A stretch of 64,000 bases of DNA, from positions 372,001-436,000 of the forward strand of contig NZ_FXLN01000004.1 of assembly GCF_900176635.1 (NCBI RefSeq), given 5' to 3'. This stretch comes from Clostridium merdae (GTDB taxonomy: Bacteria; Bacillota; Clostridia; Oscillospirales; Acutalibacteraceae). The notes beneath the pieces were generated by a model. The model was given only the letters and a program-made list of their open reading frames with translations. It searched no databases and was not told where the DNA came from. Below, piece after piece: positions 44,958 through 54,532 of the stretch (position 1 is its first letter; each line of letters begins with the position of its first letter). Position numbers and translations under genes: made by a program.

Positions 44958-45992
44958 ATGCCGCTCAATCGTAGCATTAAGGTTTTAATTGTAGATGATT
45001 CCTTATTTTTTCGAACAGCACTGCAAAATGCATTACTGAAAGACCCTGGAATTACAGTAGTGGGCACTGCTGGTTCTGCAACGGAGGCTGCAAAGAAGAT
45101 TCAGGAGCTTACACCAGACGTTATCACCATGGATGTTGAAATGCCCGATATGAAGGGCACGGATTTTATTAAAAAACTCATCCCCCGTCAGCCAATTCCT
45201 GTTGTATTGGTTAGTTCGCTGGCTCTCGGGATTTTTGATGCTCTTGATGCAGGTGCGGTCGATTTTATTCGCAAGCCTGCTGCAAGAACCGATTATAATG
45301 TGTTTTTTACGGAGCTAGCGGCAAAAATACGCATTGCATCAACGGCAAAGGTGAAAACAAAAGTACCCACTCCGGTGGAGTCTTTGCCAACACCCACCCT
45401 CACCGCAAATGTAAAAGGGGAGAAGATAATCGCCATCGGTGCTTCTACCGGCGGTACGGAGGCAACGCTCGAAATACTAAAAAAACTGCCTGCAAATATT
45501 CCGGGAATTCTGGTTGTGCAGCACATGCCTGCCGGGTTTACGAAAATGTATGCAGAGCGCTTAGACCGCCTATGCAGTTTTACCGTAGCGGAAGCACAGG
45601 GCGGTGAACGAGTGGTGCCGGGCGTTGCCTATATTGCGCCGGGGGATAAGCACATGACTCTCGCAAAGGATGCTCGAGGCTATTACGTGAAATGTGCGGC
45701 AGGGGAAAAGGTAAGCGGGCACTGTCCCTCTGTGGATGTATTGTTCCGTTCGGTTGCTGAAACAGCCGGCAGCGATGCCATGGGCATTATTTTAACCGGA
45801 ATGGGTAGTGATGGAGCAAAGGGTCTGCTCGAAATGAGAAAGCAAGGTTCTTTTACCATCGGACAGGATAAAGCCTCCTGCGTAGTGTATGGAATGCCAA
45901 TGGTTGCGTTTGATATTGGTGCAGTGGTTCGCCAAGCACCGTGTCCTTCCATCGCGGGGATTGTCATTCAGCATTTAAATCAGGCAAAATAA
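44958..45992 (+). CDS. cheB: CheB, chemotaxis response regulator methylesterase
   Basis: CheB demethylates or deamidates receptor glutamines. It has a receiver domain with the acidic pair in LIVDDS and the phospho-acceptor Asp59 in ITMDVEMPDMKG, a linker of about 40 residues, and the catalytic domain with Ser in GASTGGTEA, His in VVQHMPAGFT and Asp in GMGSDGAKG. A strong terminator overlaps its stop codon, ending the cheA operon. No cheY, cheC or cheD gene is present in the window. Confidence 0.96.
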   Translation: MPLNRSIKVLIVDDSLFFRTALQNALLKDPGITVVGTAGSATEAAKKIQELTPDVITMDVEMPDMKGTDFIKKLIPRQPIPVVLVSSLALGIFDALDAGAVDFIRKPAARTDYNVFFTELAAKIRIASTAKVKTKVPTPVESLPTPTLTANVKGEKIIAIGASTGGTEATLEILKKLPANIPGILVVQHMPAGFTKMYAERLDRLCSFTVAEAQGGERVVPGVAYIAPGDKHMTLAKDARGYYVKCAAGEKVSGHCPSVDVLFRSVAETAGSDAMGIILTGMGSDGAKGLLEMRKQGSFTIGQDKASCVVYGMPMVAFDIGAVVRQAPCPSIAGIVIQHLNQAK

Positions 45993-46040
45993 AAAAAGAG
46001 GAACAGCGAAACGATTTTTATTCGCTGTTCCTCTTTTTTT
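45991..46040 (+). terminator. Intrinsic terminator of the cheA operon
   Basis: Arms at 45991-46010 and 46021-46040 form a 20-bp perfect stem (core GAGGAACAGCGAA) with a 10-nt loop, ending in a run of Ts. It starts within the cheB stop codon. Confidence 0.93.
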
Positions 46041-46116
46041 ATTACGAATTACTAAAGTCTTTATAGTGAAATAGACAAGTTAAAATATAAAAATATAAAA
46101 AATATTATAAATACTA

Positions 46117-46145
46117 TTGATATTACACAAAAGATGTACTATAAT
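46117..46145 (+). promoter_or_regulatory. Sigma-A promoter of the maltodextrin operon
   Basis: TTGATA (46117-46122) and a perfect TATAAT (46140-46145) are separated by 17 bp. Transcription should start near 46152, just before the LacI-type operators. Confidence 0.85.
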
Positions 46146-46162
46146 AAAACTCGAAAGGGACT

Positions 46163-46187
46163 GGTAACGTTTCCGGTAACGTTACTG
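46163..46187 (+). promoter_or_regulatory. Tandem LacI/GalR-family operators
   Basis: GGTAACGTTTCC (46163-46174) and the perfect palindrome GTAACGTTAC (46176-46185) share the AACGTT core typical of LacI/GalR-family operators. They lie just after the expected start site, and a LacI-family repressor gene is in the same operon. Autogenous repression is inferred. Confidence 0.75.
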
Positions 46188-46222
46188 ACGCAGAATTCAA
46201 TATTTGTTAGGAGGAGAAAAGA

Positions 46223-47578
46223 ATGAAAAAGGTTCTGGCATTTTGCCTGGCAATGGCGACGATGACAGCTTCAATGACCGCTTGCAGCGGCACCACAGGA
46301 AGCTCCAGCAGCGCCTCCAGTGCAGCTCCAAAAGAGGCGCAAAGCATTTACTATTTGAATTTTAAACCCGAGGTTGCTTCTGCTTATGATGAAATTGCAA
46401 AAGCGTACAAGCAAGAAACCGGAAATACACTGAATGTGGTTACAGCGGCTTCCGGTACTTATGAGCAAACACTCAAAGCTGAGATTGCAAAGGCGGATGC
46501 GCCAACGATTTTCCAGATTAATGGGCCAAGAGGCTATGCAAGCTGGAAAGACTATTGTGCAGACATGAAGGACACTGAGCTATACAAACACCTAAGTGAT
46601 AAAAGTCTAGCCATTAAAGATGGTGACGGAGTTTATGGTGTTCCCTATGTGGTAGAGGGTTATGGAATTATCTATAATCAGGCCATTATGGATAAGTATT
46701 TTAAAACCACCGGTGTGAAGGCGAGCTCCATGGCAGAAATCAACAGCTATGCAAAACTGAAAGCAGTTGTAGAAGATATGACGGCGAAGAAGGATGCACT
46801 CGGCATTAAAGGTGTATTTTCCTCTACTTCCTTAAAGCCCGGTGAGGATTGGCGCTGGCAGACTCACCTTGCCAATGTGCCGGTTTACTATGAATTTAAA
46901 GACAATAAAGTAGATTTAACCAGCGATGCAACAAAGGAAATTAAATTCCAGTATTCCGATAATTACAAGAATATCTTCGATTTGTACTTAAATAACTCGA
47001 TCACTCCCAAAAATTTGCTCGGCACCAAACAGGTTGACGATTCTATGTCTGAATTTGCTCTTGGGCAAACAGCTATGGTGCAAAACGGCAATTGGGCGTG
47101 GGGGCAAATTGAAAAAGTGAAGGGCAATACCGTAAAAGCGGAAGATGTAAAGTTCCTGCCTATTTACACGGGTATGCCTGGTGAGGAAAACCAAGGCCTT
47201 TGCATCGGTACCGAGAATTTCTTCGCAATTAATAAGCAGGCTTCCCCTGAAAAGCAGAAAGCCGCAGAAGACTTCCTCTATTGGCTGTATTCCAGCAAAG
47301 CCGGTAAAGACTTTGTTACCAATAAGCTGAACTTCATTGCACCGTTTGATACCTTTACGGATGCAGAGAAGCCCACTGATCCGCTTGCTAAAGACCTGCT
47401 TAACTGGATGTCTAAAAAAGACATCAACACTGTACCTTGGAATTTTACCGTATTCCCCAGCCAAACCTTTAAAGATAACTTTGGCGGTGCATTATTGCAG
47501 TATGCCCAGGGAAATAAATCTTGGGATGATGTAAAAAAACTGGTGGTAACCGACTGGAAGAGTGAGAGTAACCAGTAA
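46223..47578 (+). CDS. Sugar ABC transporter substrate-binding lipoprotein, maltodextrin-type
   Basis: This 451-residue extracytoplasmic solute-binding protein has a signal peptide and lipobox ending SMTAC, followed by a Ser-rich linker; the cysteine anchors it to the membrane. The mature part has the family-1 pattern NVVTAASGTYEQTLKAEIA and WAWGQIEKVKG near the hinge. AGGAGG precedes the ATG. Maltodextrin is inferred from malQ and glgP in the same operon. A GC-rich hairpin follows the gene before the permease genes. Confidence 0.9.
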   Translation: MKKVLAFCLAMATMTASMTACSGTTGSSSSASSAAPKEAQSIYYLNFKPEVASAYDEIAKAYKQETGNTLNVVTAASGTYEQTLKAEIAKADAPTIFQINGPRGYASWKDYCADMKDTELYKHLSDKSLAIKDGDGVYGVPYVVEGYGIIYNQAIMDKYFKTTGVKASSMAEINSYAKLKAVVEDMTAKKDALGIKGVFSSTSLKPGEDWRWQTHLANVPVYYEFKDNKVDLTSDATKEIKFQYSDNYKNIFDLYLNNSITPKNLLGTKQVDDSMSEFALGQTAMVQNGNWAWGQIEKVKGNTVKAEDVKFLPIYTGMPGEENQGLCIGTENFFAINKQASPEKQKAAEDFLYWLYSSKAGKDFVTNKLNFIAPFDTFTDAEKPTDPLAKDLLNWMSKKDINTVPWNFTVFPSQTFKDNFGGALLQYAQGNKSWDDVKKLVVTDWKSESNQ

Positions 47579-47617
47579 AAACATAGACTTTTACAGGAAT
47601 AAATCTTTATGACGGGA

Positions 47618-47651
47618 GAGCCGCTCCGCGCCCTGCGGCGCAGGGCGGCTC
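47618..47651 (+). other. GC-rich hairpin between binding-protein and permease genes
   Basis: GCCCTG (47630-47635) pairs with CAGGGC (47641-47646), and GAGCC (47618-47622) pairs with GGCTC (47647-47651) across a one-sided bulge, in a region otherwise of moderate GC. ATTTT follows. Such intercistronic stems often stabilise the upstream mRNA or attenuate read-through, raising binding protein over permeases. Confidence 0.7.
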
Positions 47652-47722
47652 GCTCTATTTTAAATTGAATGCCGGTGACGGTGCGCACAGGCTGGGGTTG
47701 TTTTGGAAGGGGAGAAGAAAGC

Positions 47723-48565
47723 ATGCAGAAAACACTGAAGAAATATTTCGCTGTATTTGCGCTGCCGACCGTAATCGCATTTTTTATTGCTTTTTTAATA
47801 CCGTTTTTAATGGGAATCTATTTGTCGTTCTCAAAGTTTACTACGGTAACCAATGCAAAATGGGTGGGGCTAGAAAACTACACGCGCGCTTTCTCCGATG
47901 CAAATTTTTTGGATGCACTTGGTTTTACGGCTAAATTTACCGTTGTTTCTGTTATTACGATTAATGTGCTGGCTTTTTTGCTGGCTCTGCTGCTTACCCG
48001 TGGTATTCGCGGCACAAATGTATTCCGTACCGCTTTCTTTATGCCTAATTTAATTGGCGGAATCGTTTTGGGTTATATTTGGCAGCTCCTCATAAACGGA
48101 GTTTTGCTGCGCTTTGGAGTAGACATTACATTTGATGCCAGTTATGGTTTTTGGGGCCTGGTTGTTTTAATGAACTGGCAGATGATTGGCTATATGATGA
48201 TTATTTATATTGCAGGGATACAGAACATACCCATAGATGTGCTGGAAGCAGCACAAATTGACGGTGCTACCCCTCGTCAAACGCTGTTCTCAGTTACCAT
48301 CCCCTTGGTGATGCCGTCCGTCACCATCTGTACTTTTTTAACACTCACAAACTCGTTTAAGCTGTTTGACCAAAACTATGCGCTAACCGGCGGTGCACCG
48401 GCAAGGCAGAGCGCAATGCTCGCACTTGATATTTTCAATTCGTTCTATGGCCGCATGGGTTATGAAGGGGTAGGGCAGGCAAAGGCAGTGGTGTTCTTCC
48501 TGCTGGTAGCAGCAATTGCACTGGTGCAGCTGCTTGTAACCCGTAGCAGGGAGGTGGAGAACTGA
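47723..48565 (+). CDS. Sugar ABC transporter permease, MalF/UgpA type
   Basis: This permease of 280 residues has six predicted membrane helices. It contains the EAA-type cytoplasmic loop DVLEAAQIDGATPRQTLFSVTIP, which contacts the ATPase. The ATG at 47723 is preferred over the longer frame from 47669 because AAGGGGAG lies 8 nt upstream and the hydrophobic start fits the family. It overlaps the next permease by 1 bp (TGATG). Confidence 0.92.
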   Translation: MQKTLKKYFAVFALPTVIAFFIAFLIPFLMGIYLSFSKFTTVTNAKWVGLENYTRAFSDANFLDALGFTAKFTVVSVITINVLAFLLALLLTRGIRGTNVFRTAFFMPNLIGGIVLGYIWQLLINGVLLRFGVDITFDASYGFWGLVVLMNWQMIGYMMIIYIAGIQNIPIDVLEAAQIDGATPRQTLFSVTIPLVMPSVTICTFLTLTNSFKLFDQNYALTGGAPARQSAMLALDIFNSFYGRMGYEGVGQAKAVVFFLLVAAIALVQLLVTRSREVEN

Positions 48566-49401
48566 TGGGAAACACGACAAAGAAAGCGAATTACATTTTG
48601 TTTGCCTGTTTAACGTTTCTATTAATTCTATTTTTGGTTCCCATACTCCTTGTATTAATGAATTCCTTTAAAGGGCAACTATTTATTTCGAATACTCCGT
48701 TTGAGTTCCCTAATGTGGAATCCTTTTATGGTATCGATAACTATGTAAATGGTGTACAGAAGATTGATTTTTTCCGTGCGTTTGGATATTCTTTATTTAT
48801 CACTGTATTTTCGGTAGCCGCAATTGTTCTGTTTACCTCAATGACAGCTTGGTATATTACCCGGGTAAAGAGCAAAATTACTACCGCTCTCTATTATTTG
48901 TTTGTTTTTAGCATGGTGGTTCCGTTCCAAATGGTTATGTACACCATGGTAAAGGTTGCAAATACATTACAGCTTGACAATCCTATTGGGCTAATTGTTA
49001 TCTACCTTGGGTTTGGTGCTGGCCTTTCAGTGTTTATGTTTAGTGGTTTTATTAAGAGCGTGCCGGTCGATATTGAAGAATCTGCTATTATTGATGGCTG
49101 CAATCCGCTACAAACATTCTTCTTAATTGTATTTCCCATCCTCCGCCCGACTGCAATCACGGTAGCAATTCTAAATACAATGTGGATTTGGAACGACTTT
49201 TTGCTACCGTACCTTGTCATTGGCACAAAGCTTCGAACAATACCGATAGCCATTCAGTATTTACAAGGCGGGTACGGCTCACGCGATATGGGCGCATTAA
49301 TGGCAATGCTGGTGCTCTCTATTATTCCAATCATTATTTTTTACCTTACCTGCCAAAAGCATATCATCAAAGGGGTATTGTCCGGCGCAGTAAAGGGATA
49401 A
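48565..49401 (+). CDS. Sugar ABC transporter permease, MalG/AraQ type
   Basis: This 278-residue permease has six membrane helices and the EAA loop VDIEESAIIDGCNPLQTFFLIVFP. It forms a heterodimer with the upstream permease. No ATPase gene follows, so the energy subunit must be supplied from elsewhere, as with the shared MsmX-type ATPases of Firmicutes. Confidence 0.93.
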   Translation: MGNTTKKANYILFACLTFLLILFLVPILLVLMNSFKGQLFISNTPFEFPNVESFYGIDNYVNGVQKIDFFRAFGYSLFITVFSVAAIVLFTSMTAWYITRVKSKITTALYYLFVFSMVVPFQMVMYTMVKVANTLQLDNPIGLIVIYLGFGAGLSVFMFSGFIKSVPVDIEESAIIDGCNPLQTFFLIVFPILRPTAITVAILNTMWIWNDFLLPYLVIGTKLRTIPIAIQYLQGGYGSRDMGALMAMLVLSIIPIIIFYLTCQKHIIKGVLSGAVKG

Positions 49402-49438
49402 AGCAGAACTAAAATTTGACACCCTGGGGGCGTTTCTA

Positions 49439-50464
49439 TTGACGATTAAAGATATAGCGCGGGAATCTGGGTTTGCGGTCAGTACAGTATCGCGCGCTCT
49501 AAATAATCATCCCGACGTAAGTGAAGAAACAAAGCGAAAAATTCAGGCGGTAATTGAGGCACACCGCTTTGTTCCTAATCAGAACGCCCGCCAACTCAAA
49601 CAAACGGCAACCAATTGCATAGCGATTTTAGTCAAAGGTATTTCGAATATGCTGTTTGCTCCAATATTGGAGCAAATGCAGGTGTTAATTGAAAAATCTG
49701 GGTACACCGCGCAAGTTTGCTACTTGGATGAAGAGGATGATGAGGTGACTCAGGCACAGCAGCTCATTCGAGAAAGCAAACCGCTTGGTCTGCTCTTTCT
49801 GGGAGGAAATCTGCAAAATTTTATAAAGGGCTTTGAACAAATCTATCTGCCAAGTGTTCTGGTAGCAACAGCCGCAGACCGCTTGGGCTTTGCTTGTCTT
49901 TCCAGTGTCAGTACAGACGATATTTCGGCCGCATCCAGGGCGGTAGAGTATCTTATTCAAAAGGGGCACCGTAGCATTGGGGTAATTGGTGGTAATCGGT
50001 TCGACACCAACAGCATTAGCTACCTTCGTTATTTGGGCTGTAAACAAACCTTTGAACGATATGGGGTTGCGTTCTCAGAGGGACGGCAATACCAAAAGGC
50101 ACGTTTCTCTTATGATAGCGGCTACCATGCCATGGAGCAATTGCTTCAAAATTCTCCTAATATTACGGCGGTATTTGCGATGAGTGATGTGATGGCAATA
50201 GGAGCCTCTCGCTATTTGCTGGATCATAACATTTCCATTCCCAAAGATATTTCGGTAATGGGGTTTGATGGCATTGAACTAGCACAGTACTATAACCCAA
50301 AGCTCGCTACCATTGAACAGCACAAATCGAGCATGGCGGAGCGTGGGGTTCAAATACTCATTGATTGCATAGAAAATGAATCTCCAGCCGTTCACGAGTT
50401 GGTAGAATTCCGTTTGTTGGAAGGCGAAAGCGTTCGCTGTGTCGCAAATTCTGAGGGGGAGTAA
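49439..50464 (+). CDS. LacI-family transcriptional repressor of the maltodextrin operon
   Basis: This 341-residue regulator has an N-terminal LacI helix-turn-helix (MTIKDIARESGFAVSTVSRALN, with the hinge region after it) and a periplasmic-binding-protein-like sensor domain (about 60-340). It begins with TTG and follows the permease gene by 37 bp. It sits inside the operon it probably represses, which carries LacI-type operators near its start site. The ligand is likely maltose or maltodextrin, from context. Confidence 0.93.
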   Translation: MTIKDIARESGFAVSTVSRALNNHPDVSEETKRKIQAVIEAHRFVPNQNARQLKQTATNCIAILVKGISNMLFAPILEQMQVLIEKSGYTAQVCYLDEEDDEVTQAQQLIRESKPLGLLFLGGNLQNFIKGFEQIYLPSVLVATAADRLGFACLSSVSTDDISAASRAVEYLIQKGHRSIGVIGGNRFDTNSISYLRYLGCKQTFERYGVAFSEGRQYQKARFSYDSGYHAMEQLLQNSPNITAVFAMSDVMAIGASRYLLDHNISIPKDISVMGFDGIELAQYYNPKLATIEQHKSSMAERGVQILIDCIENESPAVHELVEFRLLEGESVRCVANSEGE

Positions 50465-50465
50465 T

Positions 50466-51974
50466 ATGAAAAAACAAAAGCCGATGGAACGCGGTGCTGG
50501 TGTGCTTTTACCCGTAACTAGCCTTCCATCACCCTATGGGATTGGCACGTTCGGGCAAGCTGCTTATAAATTTGTAGATTTTTTGGATGAGGCGGGCCAG
50601 CGTTGGTGGCAGGTACTACCGTTAGGGCCAACCAGCTATGGAGACAGCCCCTACCAAAGCTTTTCAGCGTTTGCGGGGAATCCGTACTTTATAGACCTCG
50701 ATTGTTTGCGAGAGCAAGGGTTATTGAGCCAAGCAGAACTTGAAGTATACGATTGCGGGCGTAACCCCATGGATGTGGACTACGCGGCACTCTATGAAAA
50801 ACGCTTCGCCGTATTGCGCCAGGCTTATGCCCGCAGTAACCACCAAAACAGCGACGAATATATAACCTTTTGCCAGGAAAACACAGAGTGGCTAGAAGAA
50901 TATGCCCTGTATATGTCTCTCAAAAATGAGTTTGCTGGCAGGGAATGGCTGGCTTGGCCGGAAGAACTTCGACTAAGGGAACCACAGGCATTGCGTGACT
51001 TCCGTGAGAAAAATGCAGGAGAAATGGAATTCTGGAAGTTCTGTCAATTTGAGTTCTTCCGCCAATGGTACCGCTTAAAAGAATACGCAAATCAAAAAGG
51101 AATTGAAATTATTGGAGACATTCCAATTTATGTTGCGCTGGATAGTGCCGATGTTTGGTCGCAGGGGGAGCAGTTCCAGTTGGATGAACAGCGTAGACCC
51201 ACTCTAGTTGCGGGGGTGCCGCCAGATTTGTTTTCGGAAACTGGCCAGCTTTGGGGGAATCCCTTGTACGATTGGGAGTTTATGGAGCGAGACGGCTACA
51301 CGTGGTGGAAACGCCGTATGCGCTTTTCTGCGCGCCTATATGATGTGATTCGGATTGACCATTTTGTCGGTATTGCGCACTACTATTCCATTCCCGCAGA
51401 GGAGACTACCGCCATGAGCGGTTGGTGGAACCCCGGCCCGGGTCTCCCTCTGATTGAAGCCATTGCACAAGTAATGGGTAATAAGCGGGTGATTGCAGAG
51501 AATTTAGGCGTTGTAATCCCAGAAGTTGACCGCCTGTTAAAAATCAGCGGTTACCCGGGGATGAAGCTAATGCAGTTTGCATTCGACGGAGATGAAACCA
51601 ATTCCAATTTGCCGTTTCATTTTGAGCGGAATATGGTGGTGTATGGCGGCACACATGATAATGAAACGCTAGCTGGCTTTTTTGCTCACCAAAAGCAAAA
51701 AACAATGCGCTTTGCAAGAGCATACTTAAATGTGAAGAACAATCGCGAGGTTCCCGGTGCGCTTCTTCGTGCAGGGTATTCGAGCGTTGCAAATACCGTT
51801 ATATTTCAGATGCAGGATTTGCTTGGTCTAGGGAATAGCGCCCGTACCAATACGCCCTCTACCATAGGGCAGAACTGGCGCTGGCGGCTGACGCCGGGGC
51901 AAATACCGCCGAATCTAGCAGGGGATATGCACCAAATGATGAAGCTTTATGGCAGGCTGAGTGAAAAGAAGTAA
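50466..51974 (+). CDS. malQ: 4-alpha-glucanotransferase (amylomaltase)
   Basis: This GH77 enzyme of 502 residues moves alpha-1,4-glucan segments between chains, with release of glucose. The catalytic residues are visible in VIRIDHFVGI (nucleophile Asp), IAENLG (acid/base Glu) and GGTHDNET. The ATG at 50466 comes 1 bp after the lacI-type stop, with a GAGGGGG site inside the previous gene. Acting with glgP, it processes imported maltodextrins. Confidence 0.95.
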   Translation: MKKQKPMERGAGVLLPVTSLPSPYGIGTFGQAAYKFVDFLDEAGQRWWQVLPLGPTSYGDSPYQSFSAFAGNPYFIDLDCLREQGLLSQAELEVYDCGRNPMDVDYAALYEKRFAVLRQAYARSNHQNSDEYITFCQENTEWLEEYALYMSLKNEFAGREWLAWPEELRLREPQALRDFREKNAGEMEFWKFCQFEFFRQWYRLKEYANQKGIEIIGDIPIYVALDSADVWSQGEQFQLDEQRRPTLVAGVPPDLFSETGQLWGNPLYDWEFMERDGYTWWKRRMRFSARLYDVIRIDHFVGIAHYYSIPAEETTAMSGWWNPGPGLPLIEAIAQVMGNKRVIAENLGVVIPEVDRLLKISGYPGMKLMQFAFDGDETNSNLPFHFERNMVVYGGTHDNETLAGFFAHQKQKTMRFARAYLNVKNNREVPGALLRAGYSSVANTVIFQMQDLLGLGNSARTNTPSTIGQNWRWRLTPGQIPPNLAGDMHQMMKLYGRLSEKK

Positions 51975-52066
51975 TTGTAATTCTCTTACCCTAAGAGAAT
52001 TGAGATGGATTGTGTTACTTAAAGTGATTTTAATGGTGGGTTGCCTTTACACAGGAGGAGATGCGC

Positions 52067-54394
52067 ATGAATCAGTTTGAACAGCAAATTGACCAGTACC
52101 TTGATTTGGATTATGGAATAACCGCACGGCAAGCAATCGTAGAGCAGCTATATAACGCGGTATCGAAAGCGGCAATGAAATCGCTAAGCTTTTCAGAACA
52201 GAGTGGAAAAAAGGGCTGCTATTTCTCTGCGGAGTTTTTGCTAGGGCGTTTGATATACAGTAACCTATTAAACCTTGGTTTGCTGGAGCGATGCCGCACT
52301 TATCTCAACCAAAATGGATTTGATGCAGGTGTTTTTGAGAGCATTGACGATGATGCCCTCGGTAACGGTGGCCTTGGCAGACTAGCCGCTTGCTTTTTGG
52401 ATTCCGCGGCTACACACGGCATTCCGCTCAATGGGTTTGGCATCCGCTATAAATATGGATTGTTCCACCAGTATTTTCAGGATGGCTTCCAAAAAGAAAC
52501 GGCAGACGACTGGCTGAAAGCCGGCGACCCTTGGGGAATCCGTGGGGAAAGCGAGGCGGTCACTGTAAAATTTGCTGACCAAACAGTACGTGCCATTCCT
52601 TACGATATGCCGGTAATTGGATATGGCGGGAATACGGTCAATCGGTTGCGCTTGTGGCAAGCCGAGCCGTTGTCTGCGTTCGATTTTGAGCAGTTTAATC
52701 TGCAAAAATATGATGAAGCGGTGGAAGAGAGGATCCGTGCAGAAGAAATAACGGCGGTGCTCTACCCGAATGACGATACTCCTGCCGGCAAGCAGCTTCG
52801 CCTAAAACAGCAGTATTTTTTCACCAGCGCATCTCTGCAAAGTCTTGTAAAAGAGTTTCTTCAAAAGCATGGTGAGAGTTTTTCGCATTTTCCGAAGGAG
52901 TTTGCGATTCAGCTCAATGATACCCACCCGGTTATTGCAATTCCGGAACTGCTTCGTATTCTCATGGAAGAGCACCAGCTTTCGTTTGATGAGGCGTTCC
53001 CAATTGTAAGAGATACCTTTGCTTACACGAATCATACCATTATGGCAGAAGCACTGGAAAAATGGGAGGTTTCCCTGTTCCTTACGGTCGCGCCGCAGGT
53101 GTACCCTTATGTGGTGCTTCTGCAAAACGCTTTAAACCGTGAAATAAAAGAAAGAAATATTGAGCAGCAGGACAAAGCTGCCTTGCAAATCATCAGCGGC
53201 GGGCAAATCCACATGGCAAGACTAGCAGTGTATGCTTCCCATGCTACAAACGGCGTGGCAAAAATTCACAGCGAGCTGCTCAAAAGCAACGTGCTGCCCG
53301 AGTGGTACCGCATGTACCCAGAGCGCTTTCAGAATAAGACGAACGGTATCACCCAGCGCCGCTGGTTGGCTTTGTGTAATCAGGAGCTGTCTGGATTTAT
53401 TAATGAACGCATCGGCAATGGGTGGGTCACAGATTTAAACCAGCTCAAACGGCTGACAGCTTACCTCGATGACTCCGCATCGCTTGCACAGTTCCGAGAG
53501 ATAAAGCGGCAGAAAAAAATACAGCTCTGCAATCATGTTCGCATTCATGAATATGGCTTTGAGCTGAACCCGGATTTCATCTTTGATGTGCAAATAAAGC
53601 GACTTCACGAATACAAGCGCCAGCTTCTCAATGCGTTTTCTATTTTAGATATTTATTTCGCCATTAAGGACGGCACGCTCACTGATTTTACCCCTACTGC
53701 GTTTTTGTTTGGAGCGAAAGCGGCACCCGGTTACCGCAGAGCAAAGGGTATTATTAAGTTTATTAACGAAATTGCCCGCTTAATCAGTGCCGATCCAGAG
53801 GTAAAAGATAAGTTACAGGTTTTATTTGTGCAGAACTACAATGTGTCTTATGCAGAAAAGCTGATTCCTGCGGCAGATGTTTCCGAGCAAATTTCCACGG
53901 CAGGCACAGAGGCTAGCGGCACAGGCAATATGAAGCTGATGCTCAACGGTGCCGTTACTCTTGGTACGCTCGACGGCGCAAATATAGAGATTGTAGAGCA
54001 GGCAGGGGAAGAGAACAATTATATTTTCGGTGCGACGGTAGATGAAATTGCACAGCTTTCGAATACCTATCACCCGAAAGCGTTGTATGAGTCGAACCCG
54101 CGCATCCGCCGGGTGGTAGATACCCTCATCGATGGAACGTTGGATGACGGTGATACCGGTTTATTCCGTGAGCTGTATGATTCACTGCTCAAGGGTGTGT
54201 CGTGGCATAAGCCAGACCAATATTATTTACTGCAAGATTTTGAGTCTTATTGCGAAGCAAAGCTGCGGGCAAACCGCGATTACCGCAATGCGGAGGAGTT
54301 CTCACACAAGTGCCTTGCAAACACGGCACGCGCCGGGTATTTCTCCAGTGACCGTACGGTGCGAGAGTACGCGCAGGAGATTTGGGGGATATAA
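52067..54394 (+). CDS. glgP: Glycogen/maltodextrin phosphorylase
   Basis: This PLP-dependent GT35 enzyme of about 775 residues releases glucose 1-phosphate from alpha-glucans. The PLP lysine lies in TGNMKLMLNGAVTLGT; the KGCYFSAEFLLGR, NGGLGRLAACFLDS and QLNDTHP motifs are present. The ATG at 52067 is preferred over 52061, because AGGAGG (52053-52058) is 8 nt before it. It is the last gene of the operon and a strong terminator follows. It provides glucose 1-phosphate without ATP use. Confidence 0.96.
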   Translation: MNQFEQQIDQYLDLDYGITARQAIVEQLYNAVSKAAMKSLSFSEQSGKKGCYFSAEFLLGRLIYSNLLNLGLLERCRTYLNQNGFDAGVFESIDDDALGNGGLGRLAACFLDSAATHGIPLNGFGIRYKYGLFHQYFQDGFQKETADDWLKAGDPWGIRGESEAVTVKFADQTVRAIPYDMPVIGYGGNTVNRLRLWQAEPLSAFDFEQFNLQKYDEAVEERIRAEEITAVLYPNDDTPAGKQLRLKQQYFFTSASLQSLVKEFLQKHGESFSHFPKEFAIQLNDTHPVIAIPELLRILMEEHQLSFDEAFPIVRDTFAYTNHTIMAEALEKWEVSLFLTVAPQVYPYVVLLQNALNREIKERNIEQQDKAALQIISGGQIHMARLAVYASHATNGVAKIHSELLKSNVLPEWYRMYPERFQNKTNGITQRRWLALCNQELSGFINERIGNGWVTDLNQLKRLTAYLDDSASLAQFREIKRQKKIQLCNHVRIHEYGFELNPDFIFDVQIKRLHEYKRQLLNAFSILDIYFAIKDGTLTDFTPTAFLFGAKAAPGYRRAKGIIKFINEIARLISADPEVKDKLQVLFVQNYNVSYAEKLIPAADVSEQISTAGTEASGTGNMKLMLNGAVTLGTLDGANIEIVEQAGEENNYIFGATVDEIAQLSNTYHPKALYESNPRIRRVVDTLIDGTLDDGDTGLFRELYDSLLKGVSWHKPDQYYLLQDFESYCEAKLRANRDYRNAEEFSHKCLANTARAGYFSSDRTVREYAQEIWGI

Positions 54395-54404
54395 GTTTAA
54401 TTTT

Positions 54405-54440
54405 AGGGGTGGTGGGAACTAGTTTCCCACCACCCCTTTT
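54405..54440 (+). terminator. Intrinsic terminator of the maltodextrin operon
   Basis: AGGGGTGGTGGGAA (54405-54418) pairs with TTCCCACCACCCCT (54424-54437), followed by TTTT. Confidence 0.93.
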
Positions 54441-54532
54441 ATGTCCGATATTGAGCATAACACTATTAGACTCTTTTATGATATAGTGAAATAGAATAGT
54501 CAAATAATTGTTATAAATAAGGGGAAGTAAGA

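Noticed and set aside
47669..47722. 18-residue N-terminal extension of the first sugar permease
   Set aside because: It is GC-skewed, contains polar residues before the first membrane helix and lies upstream of a clear ribosome site for ATG 47723.
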